The notes: generated from the sequence alone by a model not told the origin. Counted from the first letter of the stretch, positions 12,397 through 24,490 are shown. The stretch: 64,000 nucleotides of DNA from Nymphaea colorata (GCF_008831285.2 NC_045148.1:19461002-19525001), one strand, 5' to 3'. Numbers and translations are program-made.

Positions 12397-12723
12397 ATGG
12401 CATCGGAAACGAGGAAAGATGGTGGCGACAGTGAGGCAGTGGCAGGTCATAGGTGGATGGAGATGGTGAAGGAGCGGTGGCAGGCTATCCGGGAGCATGC
12501 CGAGACATATCCCTTCGTCTGGGCCTCGTACATCCTCGTCTATGGTGGCGTGGGCGTCTATATGACCTACCGGTGGAGGAAGCTCAGGAAGACAGAAGAG
12601 AGGGTCAGAGCTCTCCACGAGCACCTCAAGAAGCTCGTAGAGGCAGATGAGGCTGCTGCCTCCAAGAGTTCGATGGCAACAGCCGAGGGGATTGCTGAGA
12701 AGGTAGAGACGAAGGGAAGCTGA
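12397..12723 (+). CDS. Small single-pass membrane protein, conserved plant type of unknown function
   Basis: A 108-residue intronless frame starting at an ATG in a favourable context (AAAATGGC). It has a charged N-terminus (1-25), an amphipathic stretch with KERWQAIREHAE (about 25-36), one membrane segment around 38-57 (YPFVWASYILVYGGVGVYMT), a basic stop-transfer cluster RWRKLRKTEERVR (58-70), and an Ala/Glu/Lys-rich C-terminal tail likely to be helical. The codons are GC-rich against AT-rich flanks, and charged and hydrophobic residues are arranged as in a real protein. From memory, small plant proteins share the pattern HAETYP...WASY...YGG...YRWRKLRKTE, but I know no assigned function. The basic residues after the segment predict a cytosol- or stroma-facing C-terminus. 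There are no neighbours on the same strand within 10 kb, so it is a stand-alone transcription unit. Confidence 0.8.
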   Translation: MASETRKDGGDSEAVAGHRWMEMVKERWQAIREHAETYPFVWASYILVYGGVGVYMTYRWRKLRKTEERVRALHEHLKKLVEADEAAASKSSMATAEGIAEKVETKGS

Positions 12724-14423
12724 ATGGTTGGGAATTTGTGTACTTGGATGGAATTGCTCGGTTGATCTCCCCTTCCTTTTTTAATAATATTGCCTCTTTT
12801 TCTTCCTTTCTTCTTTTCATGTTTGTATTTTGATTGTTGTGAAACAGAGGAAAGGTACGGTGTGTGTGAATGCGTGCGTGTAGATGAAAAGAAGTTTGTT
12901 GAGGAAACTGCTCGGAACGAATTCCTTTGTTTCCACGCAATGGGGAAGATTGCTTGCTCTGAGACTTAGATCTGTAGAACGTTAATTTCGAGTGCAGTTC
13001 AAGTCTACAACATAAATCTTCCTTTGACATTAAAGGCCTGTCTGCGTGGCGTTTGATTGATGAAACACAAGTCGGCAGTAGGAAGCTAAGCATACTGAAA
13101 GGCTAAGCAGAACAAAGTAAAAGGTTTTTAACCGAACGCGACTATGCAAACCTTCTTCCCGCATACTCTAGACAACGTTATGATGTAACGTATATACTTT
13201 TGTTAAGTTTGAGCTCATACAGCGTTAGTACAAATATATGAAGCTATGGAATGCAATGTCTTCCAACAGAAACAAGACCAATATTCATATGAAAGAACGG
13301 TATGTCCTGTTAGAATGTTAGAATAGCATCAGAAAAACATAGGAATATTCAAGTGATACATATGTTCTTCGCTGCTTACAGTACTGCACTCCACACTGTA
13401 TAAGGATATAAGCTAGGAGTTAAAAAAGGAAATTAAGAAAAGTATCTCGGAAAGAGATCAAGTACCGTTTGATTGCTTTGTTTGATAAATTGCATTCGGG
13501 TCGAGATACTTTGTCGCTCGCCTAGCAACGTAAAATTCTAAAAACTCATAAGGCCTGGTACCCAGCCTCAAGGGCCTATGCCTGTTTGGTCCTGTCCACT
13601 CGCCCGCGCCGGTACACCAAGACCCCTTTGGGCCAAGAACAATTTGTTTGTTAATCTCAGGACCAGGTAGCACTGATCAACAATATCTACCTAGAATCAA
13701 GTTCTCCAGTTGCTTAGACATGACAATCAGATGATGGTCATGTAGAGGACACTGACAACCAGATGATGGTCATGTAGAGGCTAGAGCAGGACGAACTGTA
13801 GAGAAAACTTAAAAAATTCTAGACCAACTTAAGACAAAGATGAACTTGGCTGTCATTCTAGCGCATTTTTTCAAGTTCCAACCTCTCTCTTTTCTTCAAC
13901 AGCCCTGCACTCTAGATTGAACTTCTTCCATATCCGATAAACTAGAACCGTTGTATCCCAATTCCCAAACCCCAAATCTTCCAACAATTTGGAAGGCTAT
14001 CGAAGATCCCAGGAGCTGGAAACAACCTCAAGTCAGTACTCAGGGAGCTCCAGGAACCCAACAACTCCCCAAAACAACATGAAGAAACATAGCCAAAAGT
14101 GTACAATGATAATAAAGATCAGAGGTACCACTTACAACTTGGCCACTCCATTCAGTAAATTGACTCTCAATTTCGAACTCTCGGCTTCTCTAAGAAGAAG
14201 CGAGCGTAGAAAAGGACCAAACTTTTGCACAAACAAATGACGCCTATGAAGATCCGGCAAGTCGAAAAGGGTCACCTTTTATTGACAAAAGAATGGACTT
14301 TTGCACCTACAACACCCAGAATCACAAACGACCGCGCAAAGAGGAAAATGCCAACGGGGGGAGGATGGGGAGGGAAATCTTTACTCCTTTATATAATATA
14401 CTTGACACGTTTGAGCAACCAAC
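12724..14423. other. Intergenic between the membrane-protein gene and tRNA-Leu
   Basis: The 3' untranslated region of the upstream gene is T-rich, with AATAAT near 12783 as a weak polyadenylation signal. A short tandem duplication lies at 13721-13780. No other coding or RNA feature is supported. Confidence 0.5.
13721..13780 (+). repeat. Tandem duplication, 32-bp unit
   Basis: TGACAATCAGATGATGGTCA is repeated from 13753 with one substitution, and both copies continue TGTAGAGG. A recent slippage-type duplication. Confidence 0.85.
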
Positions 14424-14463
14424 GTTGAGATGGCCGAGTTGGTCTAAGGCGCCAGATTAAGGT

Positions 14464-14496
<33 letters not shown>

Positions 14497-14504
14497 TCTC
14501 AACA
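14424..14504 (+). tRNA. tRNA-Leu (anticodon AAG)
   Basis: An 81-nt sequence that folds as a type II tRNA. Acceptor arms GTTGAGA (14424-14430) and TCTCAAC (14497-14503) pair fully, with discriminator A at 14504. Box A reads TGGCCGAGTTGG and box B GGTTCAAATCC. The anticodon arm CCAGA-TTAAGGT-TCTGG places AAG at 14459-14461 (A34 expected to be edited to inosine). A long variable arm follows, as in Leu tRNAs. There is no encoded CCA and no intron, both consistent with a eukaryotic nuclear gene. It reads the CUU/CUC/CUA group and is transcribed by RNA polymerase III from its internal boxes. Confidence 0.97.
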
Positions 14505-16413
14505 ATATCTCCTTTTCTCATTCGCATATGGAGGAAATCTGATTGATGGAACAACCGCGCTATTTTTAATGCCAAAATAACAGAGATTAGATGTTAAACC
14601 TACTGAGCAGCTCTCCAAGGTGACTGGATTTTCTACCATTTTGCTACTTTGGAATTAGAAAGCTGCATATTTGTGTATTTTTTACTTAATAGCTTTAGAT
14701 TTGAGATCTGTGGCAGCATTCAAAATGTGCTTCCTAAAATTAAACAAACCATGGATCTCTATAAAGTGGATCCACATTACATATTAAAAACCATGAATTT
14801 AAAGTTGGATGATCTGAAATCTTGAAGACCCCAAATCTGCAGTGAAACAAATGCACCCTTACTGTTTATCAGATTTCAAAATTTTAATTCTGGAAAGTAA
14901 CAACACAATCAACCTCACATTATCTATTCTTGTGTATATTAAAAAGAAGTACCTGTACTGTACATGTCATCAAGTTGTATATACGGACTTCTGCCTAGCT
15001 AAAAACGTATTCAGAAAACTATATATTCCGATCTCTCTTTTCACGGCCTCACTCTTTCCTCTCTTTTCTTCCTTCCACTTAGAGGAGACCGCCCACCATA
15101 TTCCTTCACAGTTATGCTTGCCGCAAAGGCAAAGTGCTGAAGAAGAAAAGGAAAAAAAGTCCAAGGCAAAGAGAGAATCAGGATTTTCCCCTTTCAACGT
15201 CTTATCCTTTTCAGTGCCAGCAGCCCTTCAAAAACAGGAAAGAAGAGATCCAACGGTGGAGAAGTCATCTTATCGTCAGTCCTGTGCTTGATGGCCGTTG
15301 ATCGAGAGAGTGAAATATATCAGCATTATGGTTCCCACGCTAGACCTGCAATTTTTTTTTTTTTTCGATATTAGTCGGGTCGATGATGCAGATGGGCCAG
15401 GATCCGATGTTGGGAGAATGGGTTTATGGGATCTGTTTTGGACCTTTGTGAGATTTGGATTTCAGGTTTGGATAAGGATTCGAGTGAATACTTACAAGGA
15501 AGCGAAGATCATGAAGACCTTCCTGGAATCGAGCCATGGGAGTCTGGACCTCTTCACCCTGCGCTCTCCCATTACGGATTGTTGACAAGATCCCTCCTTC
15601 ACGCCTAGGGGGACAACCACTGATGGGCATTTCTCGTTCAATGCAGACTCTGCTTCATTTTTTTTTTTTTTTTGGAAAAGAAAATAAAAAACATGTTATA
15701 TCAGTTGCCTCGTATAATGTTTGTCATTTTGGTAGTGTTTAGAAGACCCACCAAATCAAACTTCAGACCTAATATTGATAAAAACAAATTTTTTTTGTTT
15801 TTATTTAAAAAAATTACATAGTGGGTAGCTACTTGAGCTTCTGTAGCATGGCTGGTCAGACTACCGGACTGGTGAAAGTTTGATCATCAGTTAATCCTCA
15901 TGAGTGTTATTCATTTGAATTGCAAACAGTAGATACACAACTCTTTAATTGACAAACATACCACTCTCCACATAAATTCCGAAATAGTCTTATACCATTG
16001 AGGCAGAGGCAAGAAAGACAAGTTTTGGCCTCTTTGGGGTATCCACACCGTCCTTCCTTCCCACAACAATCCTCCATGCCCTCAAGGTTTAAGAGGGAAT
16101 TAAATTGCGTAAGATCAACCGATTCAACCCTATCTGAATTGAACCAAGAACTAGCCTTTTACCATCGACTAAGTACCCTAAGTTCCTTGAAGTTGATTTT
16201 ATTTTATATAAAAACTTAGTTTAAAAAAAAAAACAATGATAAAAGACGGGCCTTCTAGCAGTTATTGGTCCAACCAACTACACTAAACCTCTTCATTTAA
16301 CTTGAACTTTTTAACTTTAAAAAGATTAAAAAAGAGATGGATCGCAACATCAATCAAGCATAAGAAATAGACAAGACAGCCCCTTCTGTTTACAGAAGGG
16401 CGAATGGGTTTAC
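14505..16413. other. Intergenic, no supported gene
   Basis: The tRNA is followed by AT-rich DNA. The tract at 14830-14860 reads like the end of an old MITE (GTGAAACAAATGCACCC). The block 15310-15620 is GC-richer and open in several frames on both strands, but it lacks a family signature and has no splice model I can defend. Poly(T) runs lie at 15349-15365 and 15658-15674. Confidence 0.4.
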
Positions 16414-17535
16414 CTTTGTGGGATTTGGACCACCCATCATCCTCATCCTGCTGTTGGCCCTTCCTTCCACCGGGAAACCATCCCTTGTGAGAGAGACTTG
16501 TCTGCATCTGTAACACAAGGCCGATTCAAAAGCACGCTACATGAACATTTAATATATTTCATTTCATTCTTTCCTTTTTTTTTTTTTCTTTTTATACAGA
16601 GTTTAGCTTGTGCACCAAAAAATATGATTTCGAGTAGGTTGAAGGCGGAGTTCACACGGCAGACACCAACCGTCAAGCAGTTGCAGAAACCGCTTGGCGT
16701 TGGGAAGTTGGGAGCACGAACACGGAAACGACATGAGGAGACAGGAGCTCAAGGACTCGGCCGTTCTTATTCCCACCCAGCCATCCAAGAACAAGAATTC
16801 ATCAACCGAGTCTGAGGCGATATCCGGCATAGGCGACGCCGACTCCTATCGGTTCGTGGTAACCCGCTGTGATTGACGACGATGAAGATATGTGTAGATA
16901 TTGCAGAAATGAGATTGAAAACTGACCTGGATTCTGCGATTTGATGGCAGTGGAGGATCGCATGCGTCGTCCACGTCGAGGGAGATGGACCCGTCGGAAG
17001 TTGACCTCTTCACGATCGGCGGTTCCACCCGCCTGAAATTGCATGGGTCACCTACCGGCGACTCCTTCCCACCACTCTGTAACTGACACAAAGGAAAAGA
17101 GAGAGAGTCGTTAGGAACGATGGAAGAAGCCGTGCCTGAGTTATTTGAGATTTGTGGGTCTCCCTAGTTTTTCAGAACAACGAGAAAAACAGAGGAAGTG
17201 ATGGCTTCCGAACAGCAGCAAGGCACGGAGGAAGACAACCACAGAAATCCCCAAAAGGGAATTTCCATTTCTGCTGCAAGAGAGTCGGGCAACAGGAAAC
17301 TCTAAATCAAAATTAATGGCTACCCAGTATCTAGAACCCCATTGCCAAACATCAAATCAAAGGAGAAATCCAATTCAAGTTCAAAACAGCTTTAGGTTGA
17401 AAAAGAGCAAGAAAAACTAGTGAGCACATGCTTTGAGTTGATTTCCATAAGCATAGTCGAGAAAAAAGGACTTCAACAGACCAACAAGAAGTGCAAGCAC
17501 AATTATTACTCTACCTGCCTTGGGACTTCCGCCAT
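16414..17535 (-). CDS. Candidate spliced gene, unrecognised product
   Basis: Read on the minus strand. Exon 1 at 17535-17515 encodes MAEVPRQ and ends CAG|GTAGAG. Exon 2 at 17082-16927 is preceded by TTTGTGTCAG and ends CAG|GTCAGT; it is exactly 52 codons, rich in Pro/Ser/Asp, with the motif KRSTSDGSISLDVDD. Both introns are phase 0, and the joined frame has no stop. The third exon is uncertain. A good acceptor at CAATCACAG| (after 16877) gives a stop after six codons, while one at GATAG| gives a long open continuation beginning ESASPMPDIASD. A further exon-like block lies at 16507-16414 (acceptor TGTTACAG|, 31 codons plus one base, acidic and Gly/Trp-rich, donor AAAG|GTAAAC). I do not recognise the family. 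A soluble, disordered N-terminus is all that can be inferred. Confidence 0.45.
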
Positions 17536-17724
17536 GATTGAACGCTAGAAGAAGAAAAGAAGGGAGAGAAAAAGAAGAACCCCAGATGAAAAGTGGAAAC
17601 CAAATGTCCCTTCAACCTCTGCTTTGCGCCACCAACTCTATCTTCCTTGGCCACCTGACTCTGGTGATCTTTCTTTTATGCTCAAACCAACAGATTAATA
17701 ATATTAAGAGGTCCAAATATAAGG

Positions 17725-17732
17725 ATATATAT
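17725..17732 (-). promoter_or_regulatory. TATA-like box upstream of the minus-strand candidate gene
   Basis: ATATATAT about 190 bp upstream of the ATG at 17535, followed on the minus strand by a pyrimidine-rich leader just before the start codon. Confidence 0.3.
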
Positions 17733-19348
17733 GCACGTAGCTGTCATAAATCAATGAATCATCCTCTTTCCTTTCTCTGTACCATACGAAATATATAAAT
17801 AAAGAAGTTCAATTGTGTGAGGAGCATGCATTTGGAGCGGAAGTTATAAACGTGATAGACACGGCAAGATGGGCGCAGCTGTGGGCTTTCACCCAACGAG
17901 GGTTTGTCTCTTTGCCAATGCAAACTGCAAGGTTCCAAAGATTAATGCATCACGCAACAAGAACTTGGCTGTCTTAACGGGGAACGTTGGGCGACGTTGG
18001 TTCTAGTCCTCGATCCCTTTCTGGTAGGCCCGGTAAGATGCTTTTGCGCTTTCCGGTAAGCTTTTGCCCGTGCTTTTGCAACCACAGATGAATCCATATT
18101 GATCTAAATGTGAACATTTGATTAGCTTGATCAAGCACAATTTATATTCGGATTCGGATATAAATATAAAAATTAGATTTGGATCATATTTGAATTCAGA
18201 TACGGTTTTTCTTTATTCAAATTTGAATTCGAATTCGAATTCAAATATGTGAATATCTGTATGATTAAGAACATATTCGATCCAAATTCAATCCGTTGAC
18301 ATCCCTAGTTAAATACTTGGTCCGTCTAAACCTAAAAGCAAGATGGATCGGGAGAGTCTAAACATGCGGAAAGTGCTGGAGGCCGTCAGCTTGACCAAGT
18401 CAAAAAGTTAATTTTATAGTTCTTTTACCAAACGATCCCCAAGTACCAATATTTGGACCTGGTGGACCTGCATTTAGGTGGTACGTAGTGGATCTGGACT
18501 CACGGGTCTGTATCCAGATATTCGTAACCGGAGCGTAAACTCAAGAGGAACCAGTTCAAGTCCATCTTAAAGTTCATCAGGAATTAGGAAAATCTTAATC
18601 ATGAGAAGAATTTTCCAGGCCAAAACTGGGCTCACTTTAACTTTGGAAAACATTTTTCACATTGTGAGGACATTTGGCAGGAAAAAAAAAAATAATTCTT
18701 TGGTGTTCGTTTTCATTGCACACTAGGTGCCCAAAGAAACTGTGAAACCCTAATTTCTAAACATAGTTGTTGCTTAACTTGGTGGCAAATTATACATAAA
18801 CATATAATGTGCCAAATCCGATGTCAACATGAGAAAGAGCCATATTGTCTTGCTCAACAATGTGAAAAACAAGGCAACATCTTTTCGTATGAATCAGCCA
18901 AAATGGGTAGTTCAACTAAGCACTTTAACATTTAAAAAAATCAGCTTCATATCGTTCGGCTAAGGATGCATACAATCTGATAGGGGTCTGATGTTGATCA
19001 CAGTGGCCACAATCATGGGAAAGATATTATTTGTAGCTTTCCTCCTCGCATTCACACCCAGACACCCACCACCAGGGATGCTTAGATGAAAAACCAATGG
19101 ATGGTGGAGATGTTAGATCATCTTCTGCATCTAATTTGGCCCTGGCGGGCTGGCGGCCTGCGGGAGCTGGCCGGCGAAACAGTGAGCCCATGTTTTCATG
19201 GCTAGAATGATAGACCTTGTGTATGCGGTCTGTCTGCGTACACTCAGACTCACTGTCTGTCACCGCGTCACGAAGTGTGTTGACCAGAACCATCTTAGTA
19301 GCTGGTAGTTGACAATGCTCTTGTATGGAAGCCATAGTGCCTAATATT
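17733..19348. other. Intergenic with an AT-rich dispersed repeat
   Basis: Contains the GAATTTGAATTC-type repeat at 18110-18306. The rest is unique-looking sequence without a supported gene. A 132-codon minus-strand frame at 19027-19425 runs into the MITE and has no family resemblance. Confidence 0.4.
18110..18306. repeat. Dispersed AT-rich repeat (GAATTCGAATTC / GGATTTGAATCC type)
   Basis: Dense, partly palindromic alternation of TTGAATTC, ATTCGGAT and ATATCC-like words, ending CCGTTGACATCCCTAG. Similar blocks occur at 21617-21860, 31790-32105, 57425-57672, 60160-60570 and 61680-61935. Confidence 0.6.
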
Positions 19349-19690
19349 AGGGGTGAACAATGGGTCATGCTACTCAAACTTGAACCGTTAAAGCCTCGCT
19401 CGTAAATGAGTTCGAGTCGAGTCATTTGCTTAACGAGTCAAACTGGAGTTCATGAGCCGACTTATTCAAATAATCGAGTTGAGTTTGAACTCAACACGTA
19501 ACTGCAGAGTCAAGCTGGAGCCTTAATCTAGTTTGTCGAGCCTTAACCAAGTTGATATATTCAAACGAGTTTACAAGTTTGTCGAGCCTTAATCTAGTCG
19601 AGCTCGAGCCAAGTCAAGCTTGAGGTTTCATTAGTCAAGCGAAGCACGAGCAGACTGAACTCGTACTCAATTCGGCTTGTGTTCACCCCT
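19349..19690. mobile_element. hAT-like MITE, 342 bp
   Basis: Perfect 11-bp terminal inverted repeats AGGGGTGAACA (19349-19359) and TGTTCACCCCT (19680-19690). TAATAT flanks both sides (19342-19347 and 19691-19696), with one extra T on the left. The interior is made of CGAGTCGAGCTCGAGCC- and GAGTTCGAG-like words. It carries no coding sequence and would be moved by a transposase in trans. Confidence 0.85.
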
Positions 19691-20638
19691 TAATATGCAT
19701 GCCAAATTATTACTGAGTGGTGCTAAGTAGGAAGCAATATTGACCCACAATCTAGATCACTAAGCCTTATATAGCACTTTCAGATTGAGCACAACTAGGC
19801 TCACTTTATAGTTGGTCCACACGTTCTAACCCAGTTGGGTCGTTAGCCGGACCCAGTAAGCCTATGCTAGGTTGGCTAAGCTAGATTACTTGGATCCTAC
19901 ACATGATGGAGATTGGCACGATTGAGTCCCATAGTTGCCTTACTAAAATTGGCTTCCCTGCTTTCAAATTCCTGCCGGTTTGACATCGGTTTCCTGAATC
20001 CAACTGTCTATTCCAATATGATATTTTCGGGAACATGATTTGATCCTTTCCACATTCTCGGTAACATGTCCTTTTCATTTATTAGCATATGGTGTTGATG
20101 GCTTGTATTTGATAAGGTCCGAGTGTCTTTTTCCTACTTGAAATAGTATTGTGTATTGATTAGAGGAACTGTTTTCGATTTGGATTATGCATGTTAAGCA
20201 TTGTTTTCCCATTATAAATATGGGTTTGACTTCAAATTTTGAAGTTATGTCCGGCGCCACGACAGACACCATTTTGATTATGTGGATGGATTTTTTCATT
20301 TGAATGTTAACACTTCAATTGGATAGAGGGAAAGAGAATGAAAGAACAATCAATCCTTTGTTTAGTTAATTAATTAAGAAGAAGGGAAATGTATGAGAGT
20401 AAAAAACTTGTTTGGTTACAAAGAAAGGGAAAAAAAATAAAGGAATAAAAAGGATGTTTTAATGTAAATCTAATCCCTTCGAAACTAAAGAGATTTTGAA
20501 AGCAAAAGAAAGGCTTATCACTTTCTAAAGTACATGTCATTTTTTTCTCTATGCATGCATGAACAATGTTTTACGTGATAGTAGCATATTTTTGTATCCA
20601 AAGTCTCTTTTTACCACCATTCACGCAAACCATCACAG

Positions 20639-20824
20639 CCAGGGGGGAGGGGCTGCCCGAGCCATGGCCCGGGTGAGGTTAGGAAAAAAAAAATTATATG
20701 TAAAAATTCAAATTTTTTTAGTTTGGTCTGACCCGTTCTTCCTCTTGACCCTACCGTCGCTCCTCTTAGCTCGACCTGCAGATGGTTTGGCCTGCCTCTG
20801 AAAAAAATTCTAGTTCCGCCGCTG
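20639..20824 (-). mobile_element. 186-bp insertion with 7-bp target-site duplication
   Basis: ATCACAG occurs on both sides (20632-20638 and 20825-20831). Read on the minus strand the element begins CAGCGGCGGAACTAGAATTT and ends near GGGCAGCCCCTCCCCCCTGG. The same head is seen in the element at 47614-47802. It is non-coding, and its class is unclear (short TIR-like ends, LINE-like TSD length). Confidence 0.6.
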
Positions 20825-21616
20825 ATCACAGTAAAAAAAGTTTCTTGAGGTTCGTCTCTCTTCTCTTCTCTCCGTTTATCTTTTTACTACCATTCACGAT
20901 GCTCTCTTCCCCTCTTCATGGCTTAACACACAATTGAGTTCTCTAACAACAGGATCAAGGTTGAGCTTCAGGCTGATCCGTAGGGCCCCGCAACAAGACG
21001 GTGCACCCGGTAGGTCTTATTAGCACATGCGAAGGGAAAGGAACACCACGGGACAAGTTTCGCTGTTTTTTCGATCAAATGGCGTGAGGAGGAGATTTTA
21101 GCGACTTTTCTTTCGGTTGAGAAGAGACAAAAACAAAAGGGGACGGAGCACATGCGAGAAAATGCTTATCCTGACAGTCAATTTCTTCCTGTGATATCAA
21201 ATCCACGGATTTAAGGTCCCCTGTTTAGTTGCTGCTGAATTTAAGTAGCGGATTTTATGTGGCACCGATTTGAGAGGATGGTCAATACTTTCGGGTTGAA
21301 TCCTGATTTTATTATTAAAAAGATCTGAATTTAGGTTGAGGGCCTGAGGCTCATGGTTTTTGTGAATCATATCCAGGTCCCAGGAGCGTCAGATCAGACC
21401 CTCAAACTGAACACAGAACCCGGATCTAATTGGCATTAATCCAACCCATTTTTTAGTTACCATACCCGTTTACCGGATCTGAAATTGGCTCCAGTGTCGA
21501 GTAGACATGACCCATTGAATAATCGATTTTCTAAATTCAAAAAGATTTTTTTTTAATTTTTAATGAAATGGTATTGCCTTGCATGCATGTTTGTGTCACA
21601 GGCAAGCGAATCTTTT

Positions 21617-21860
21617 AATTAGGGATGCTATTCGGATCACATCTCCAACCAAACTGCTTAAAAGAATAAGAAAAAAAAAACATCCAATTAAGAAACCAAA
21701 TTAAATTCAAATTCAGACTTCAACAAATATCCAATCGAATTCACATTTGAATCCGGTTTTGGATTTAGTTTAAACAAATATCCTATATTTAATACCAATC
21801 CATTCTGAAAGCTTGTTTTTAACCTATTGTAATTGGTTTCAGATTCAGTTTAAAAGTCGA
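21617..21860. repeat. Dispersed AT-rich repeat, second block
   Basis: Begins TTAGGGATGCTATTCGGATC and continues with the AATTCAAATTC and GAATCCGGTTTTGGATT words typical of the family at 18110-18306, in roughly the opposite orientation. Confidence 0.5.
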
Positions 21861-21915
21861 ATTCAACTTCAAAGCTCCCTCTCTCTCTTTAACTTGTAAA
21901 AAATTTATGCACAAA

Positions 21916-21918
<3 letters not shown>

Positions 21919-21948
<30 letters not shown>
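21919..21948. repeat. (AT)n microsatellite
   Basis: About 15 uninterrupted AT units. Confidence 0.95.
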
Positions 21949-21951
<3 letters not shown>

Positions 21952-22078
21952 AGTGGCCCTCTAGAATTATTAATTTACATATTTGTGCTCACCTGGGCTT
22001 GAATTTGTAGCTCCACCATTGACTTGACATTTGGTGATGGCCGCATGCTTTGAAGCCGAACTTTTGTTCAAAGCTCCC

Positions 22079-22130
22079 AACTTTTGTGATGCAAAGCAAT
22101 ATCTTTCCTAACTTTTGTGATGCAAAGCAA
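22079..22130 (+). repeat. Perfect 21-bp direct repeat
   Basis: AACTTTTGTGATGCAAAGCAA at 22079-22099 and again at 22110-22130, 10 bp apart. Confidence 0.9.
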
Positions 22131-23891
22131 CATAACATTTTCGCCAAAGAATTACGAAGCGTAGAAAAGATTGGTGGTCACATCACATCTTGGTTATGAT
22201 ACAGATGCTCATATCATATCTCACACAGTGTTTTAGATAAGTATGATGCGTCAAAGGCAAGATAACGTTTTGGATTGGGTCACGTTTTTTATGTCAATAT
22301 CTTTTTAAAGTTCCACTTGTGCGGAGGATATTGGTCGCTTTTAATTTAGAGAAGGAAAGAATGGGAATGAACACTTCATTTAGAAGCGACCAAGTTTTGC
22401 TTTTCTTCTCCAAAGGACACAGGGGTGTATAATGAATAATACCTTCATTAAAGTAAAACATAGTCACTTTTGAAAGGATAAAAAGCAAATTATGAAAATA
22501 CTAAGAGACTAATATATATATGTATATATATAACTGGACCATCCATATAGCTCGCTTTTTTTGCTGAGAAAGAAGGAAATAGTTTTCAAAAATAGAGTTC
22601 GTAAATGATAAAATCTTGACCAAGGATTTAGGATTTTTGTGGTGAAATATGTAGTTTATTTCCATTTAAGAAGTTCATTTACAAGCTTAAGTTGGCCATG
22701 TGGATGCATCAGCAGAGAGAATTAGGTTTAGAATATCTTCTTGGACATGAAACTAGCCACCCTGCTCGATCAGTGTATCTTATGTTTAGCTTCTACTGCA
22801 GGCAAAAATTTTGAGCGACCTTTAAAAGTTTAAACGGATAGCTTCGGGATACAGCTTTCTGCTCCAACCAGTCCAGTTGATTCCGTGCTTGAAACATGAG
22901 TTTTGTTATTCCGGGTAGATAACTGAACATGCCAATCTGCCTGCGAGTTTCTCATCACATACAGGCCGTCGACTTCATAATTTGACATTCTTGATACCGG
23001 GCTAATTAAGTTTCCACATTTCCTCGTTTCTCTATGCAATTCCTTTTTGTTTTAATTGGTAAGGTAGATTTAAGAAGACTCATACCAGATTATCCTAAGA
23101 GCTGCAGTCCAAAACAATGAACTCATGATCGCAAATAAGCTTCTTGACTTCCTTCTTTTGTCGAATCTATGTTCCCCGTAATGTTTAAGGGGACTTCTCA
23201 AGCAGCGAGTTAAGCGGGAGAAGACCAAGCAATCCATAAAATATGTTGGGTGACGTGAAGTTTTAGAAAATGCAGTTTACTTTTGTCATTCAAAGTCCGG
23301 GCATCCATGGTGGGATCTATATTTCACCGCACTGCAACCATTTCTTAAACTAGAAATCAGCTGAGAACTAAAAGATTTTCAGACGACCAAGTAAATGCGA
23401 TCCTGACAATCTCAAACATGACAATTCGGGCGACTCTTGCTCTCTTTATATTAATGAATGGAAGGATTGAGCATCTTTCGGTGCAAAGAGGGGGTTGGTT
23501 TAGGCAGATCTTGATGATCAATTGCAGACAACACTTTCAGTATAGGAGTTGCTCCATGAATGAACATCGCTAGTTAGCGTAAGTTCACGTCCTCGTCTAG
23601 CATTTTCACGCAGGAAGAGATCCACTTTTCCTGAAGTGAGGAAAGACCATTCTAGGAGAAAACTAAATCGTAACTATATATAATCTGGACCGTGATTGAT
23701 CCACTATCGGACCAGACTCATAACTATAATGTGGACCGTGATCTTCATATTTATAGATCCACATTGAGAAAATATTGGATACCAACTGCAGGTCCAAGGG
23801 AAGTACAATCAGCAGGTCCCAATAGGAAATATGATCTTGCAATATCTAATGCATTAGAATCTGAAGCTTAATGAACCTTAACATTAGATTC

Positions 23892-23911
23892 ATATATATA
23901 TATATATATAT
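23892..23911. repeat. (AT)n microsatellite
   Basis: About ten uninterrupted AT units, just before the copia insertion. Confidence 0.9.
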
Positions 23912-24200
23912 AGGGCAACAGTACTATTGCTCCTCTTAACAGGGTTTCTCCTTTTGGACTAATTCAAGAAAAAGGACGTTCATTTTATCAGCTAACGCAT
24001 CCAAGAAGATTGTTCAACGACATGAAAATCTCTGCTTAAAACACAATATTAGGATATGGCTGCAGTTTTGTTTTCCTCACACTTCTTTTAACAAAGCCTC
24101 GAATTTCTTATACTTTTTTAATAATTTTATAGGAGAGATCACATACCAAGTTTCTACATGTTCTGCAACCTAAATTACATGGATTTGATGTCATGTATAC

Positions 24201-24490
24201 TGTGGAATTCCTTCATAGAAAACGTGAGAAAAGAGAGAGACGGGCAGGAATGGCGACTGGCGAGTTGTATTTTCCCTTTACTTTACACGGTAATATATAT
24301 AAAGGAAAGTCCAACGTCTCATTACAATGGTGCAAAAAAAAAAAATTCCTAATGAGTGAGTGCGCTAACTAAGGAAGGAGAATATGAGAGGAACGTTGGA
24401 AAATATTTGGCAAGTCTTGAACGTTGGATAATATAGTGGTTTGGTGTATGCGACTTCTTTGTTCCAAGTTCAAGGCAGCTAATTTTAACA
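24201..24490 (-). repeat. 3' LTR of the copia element (290 bp)
   Basis: On the minus strand it starts TGTTAAAATTAGCTGCC and ends GGAATTCCACA. It contains about 70 bp around 24350-24425 that the other LTR lacks; an ACGTTGGA word is repeated at each edge of that segment. Confidence 0.93.

Larger units (their letters stand above)
19940..23420 (+). repeat. Segmental duplication, copy 2
   Basis: Diverged partner of 6480-9880. The best-matching parts are 19940-20280 and 22725-23420. Its middle contains different insertions: the 186-bp element at 20639-20824, an AT-rich repeat at 21617-21860 and an (AT)n tract. No gene is supported inside it. Confidence 0.65.

Noticed and set aside
15310-15640. GC-richer block open in several frames
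   Set aside because: No consistent splice model, no motif, and comparable openness on both strands.
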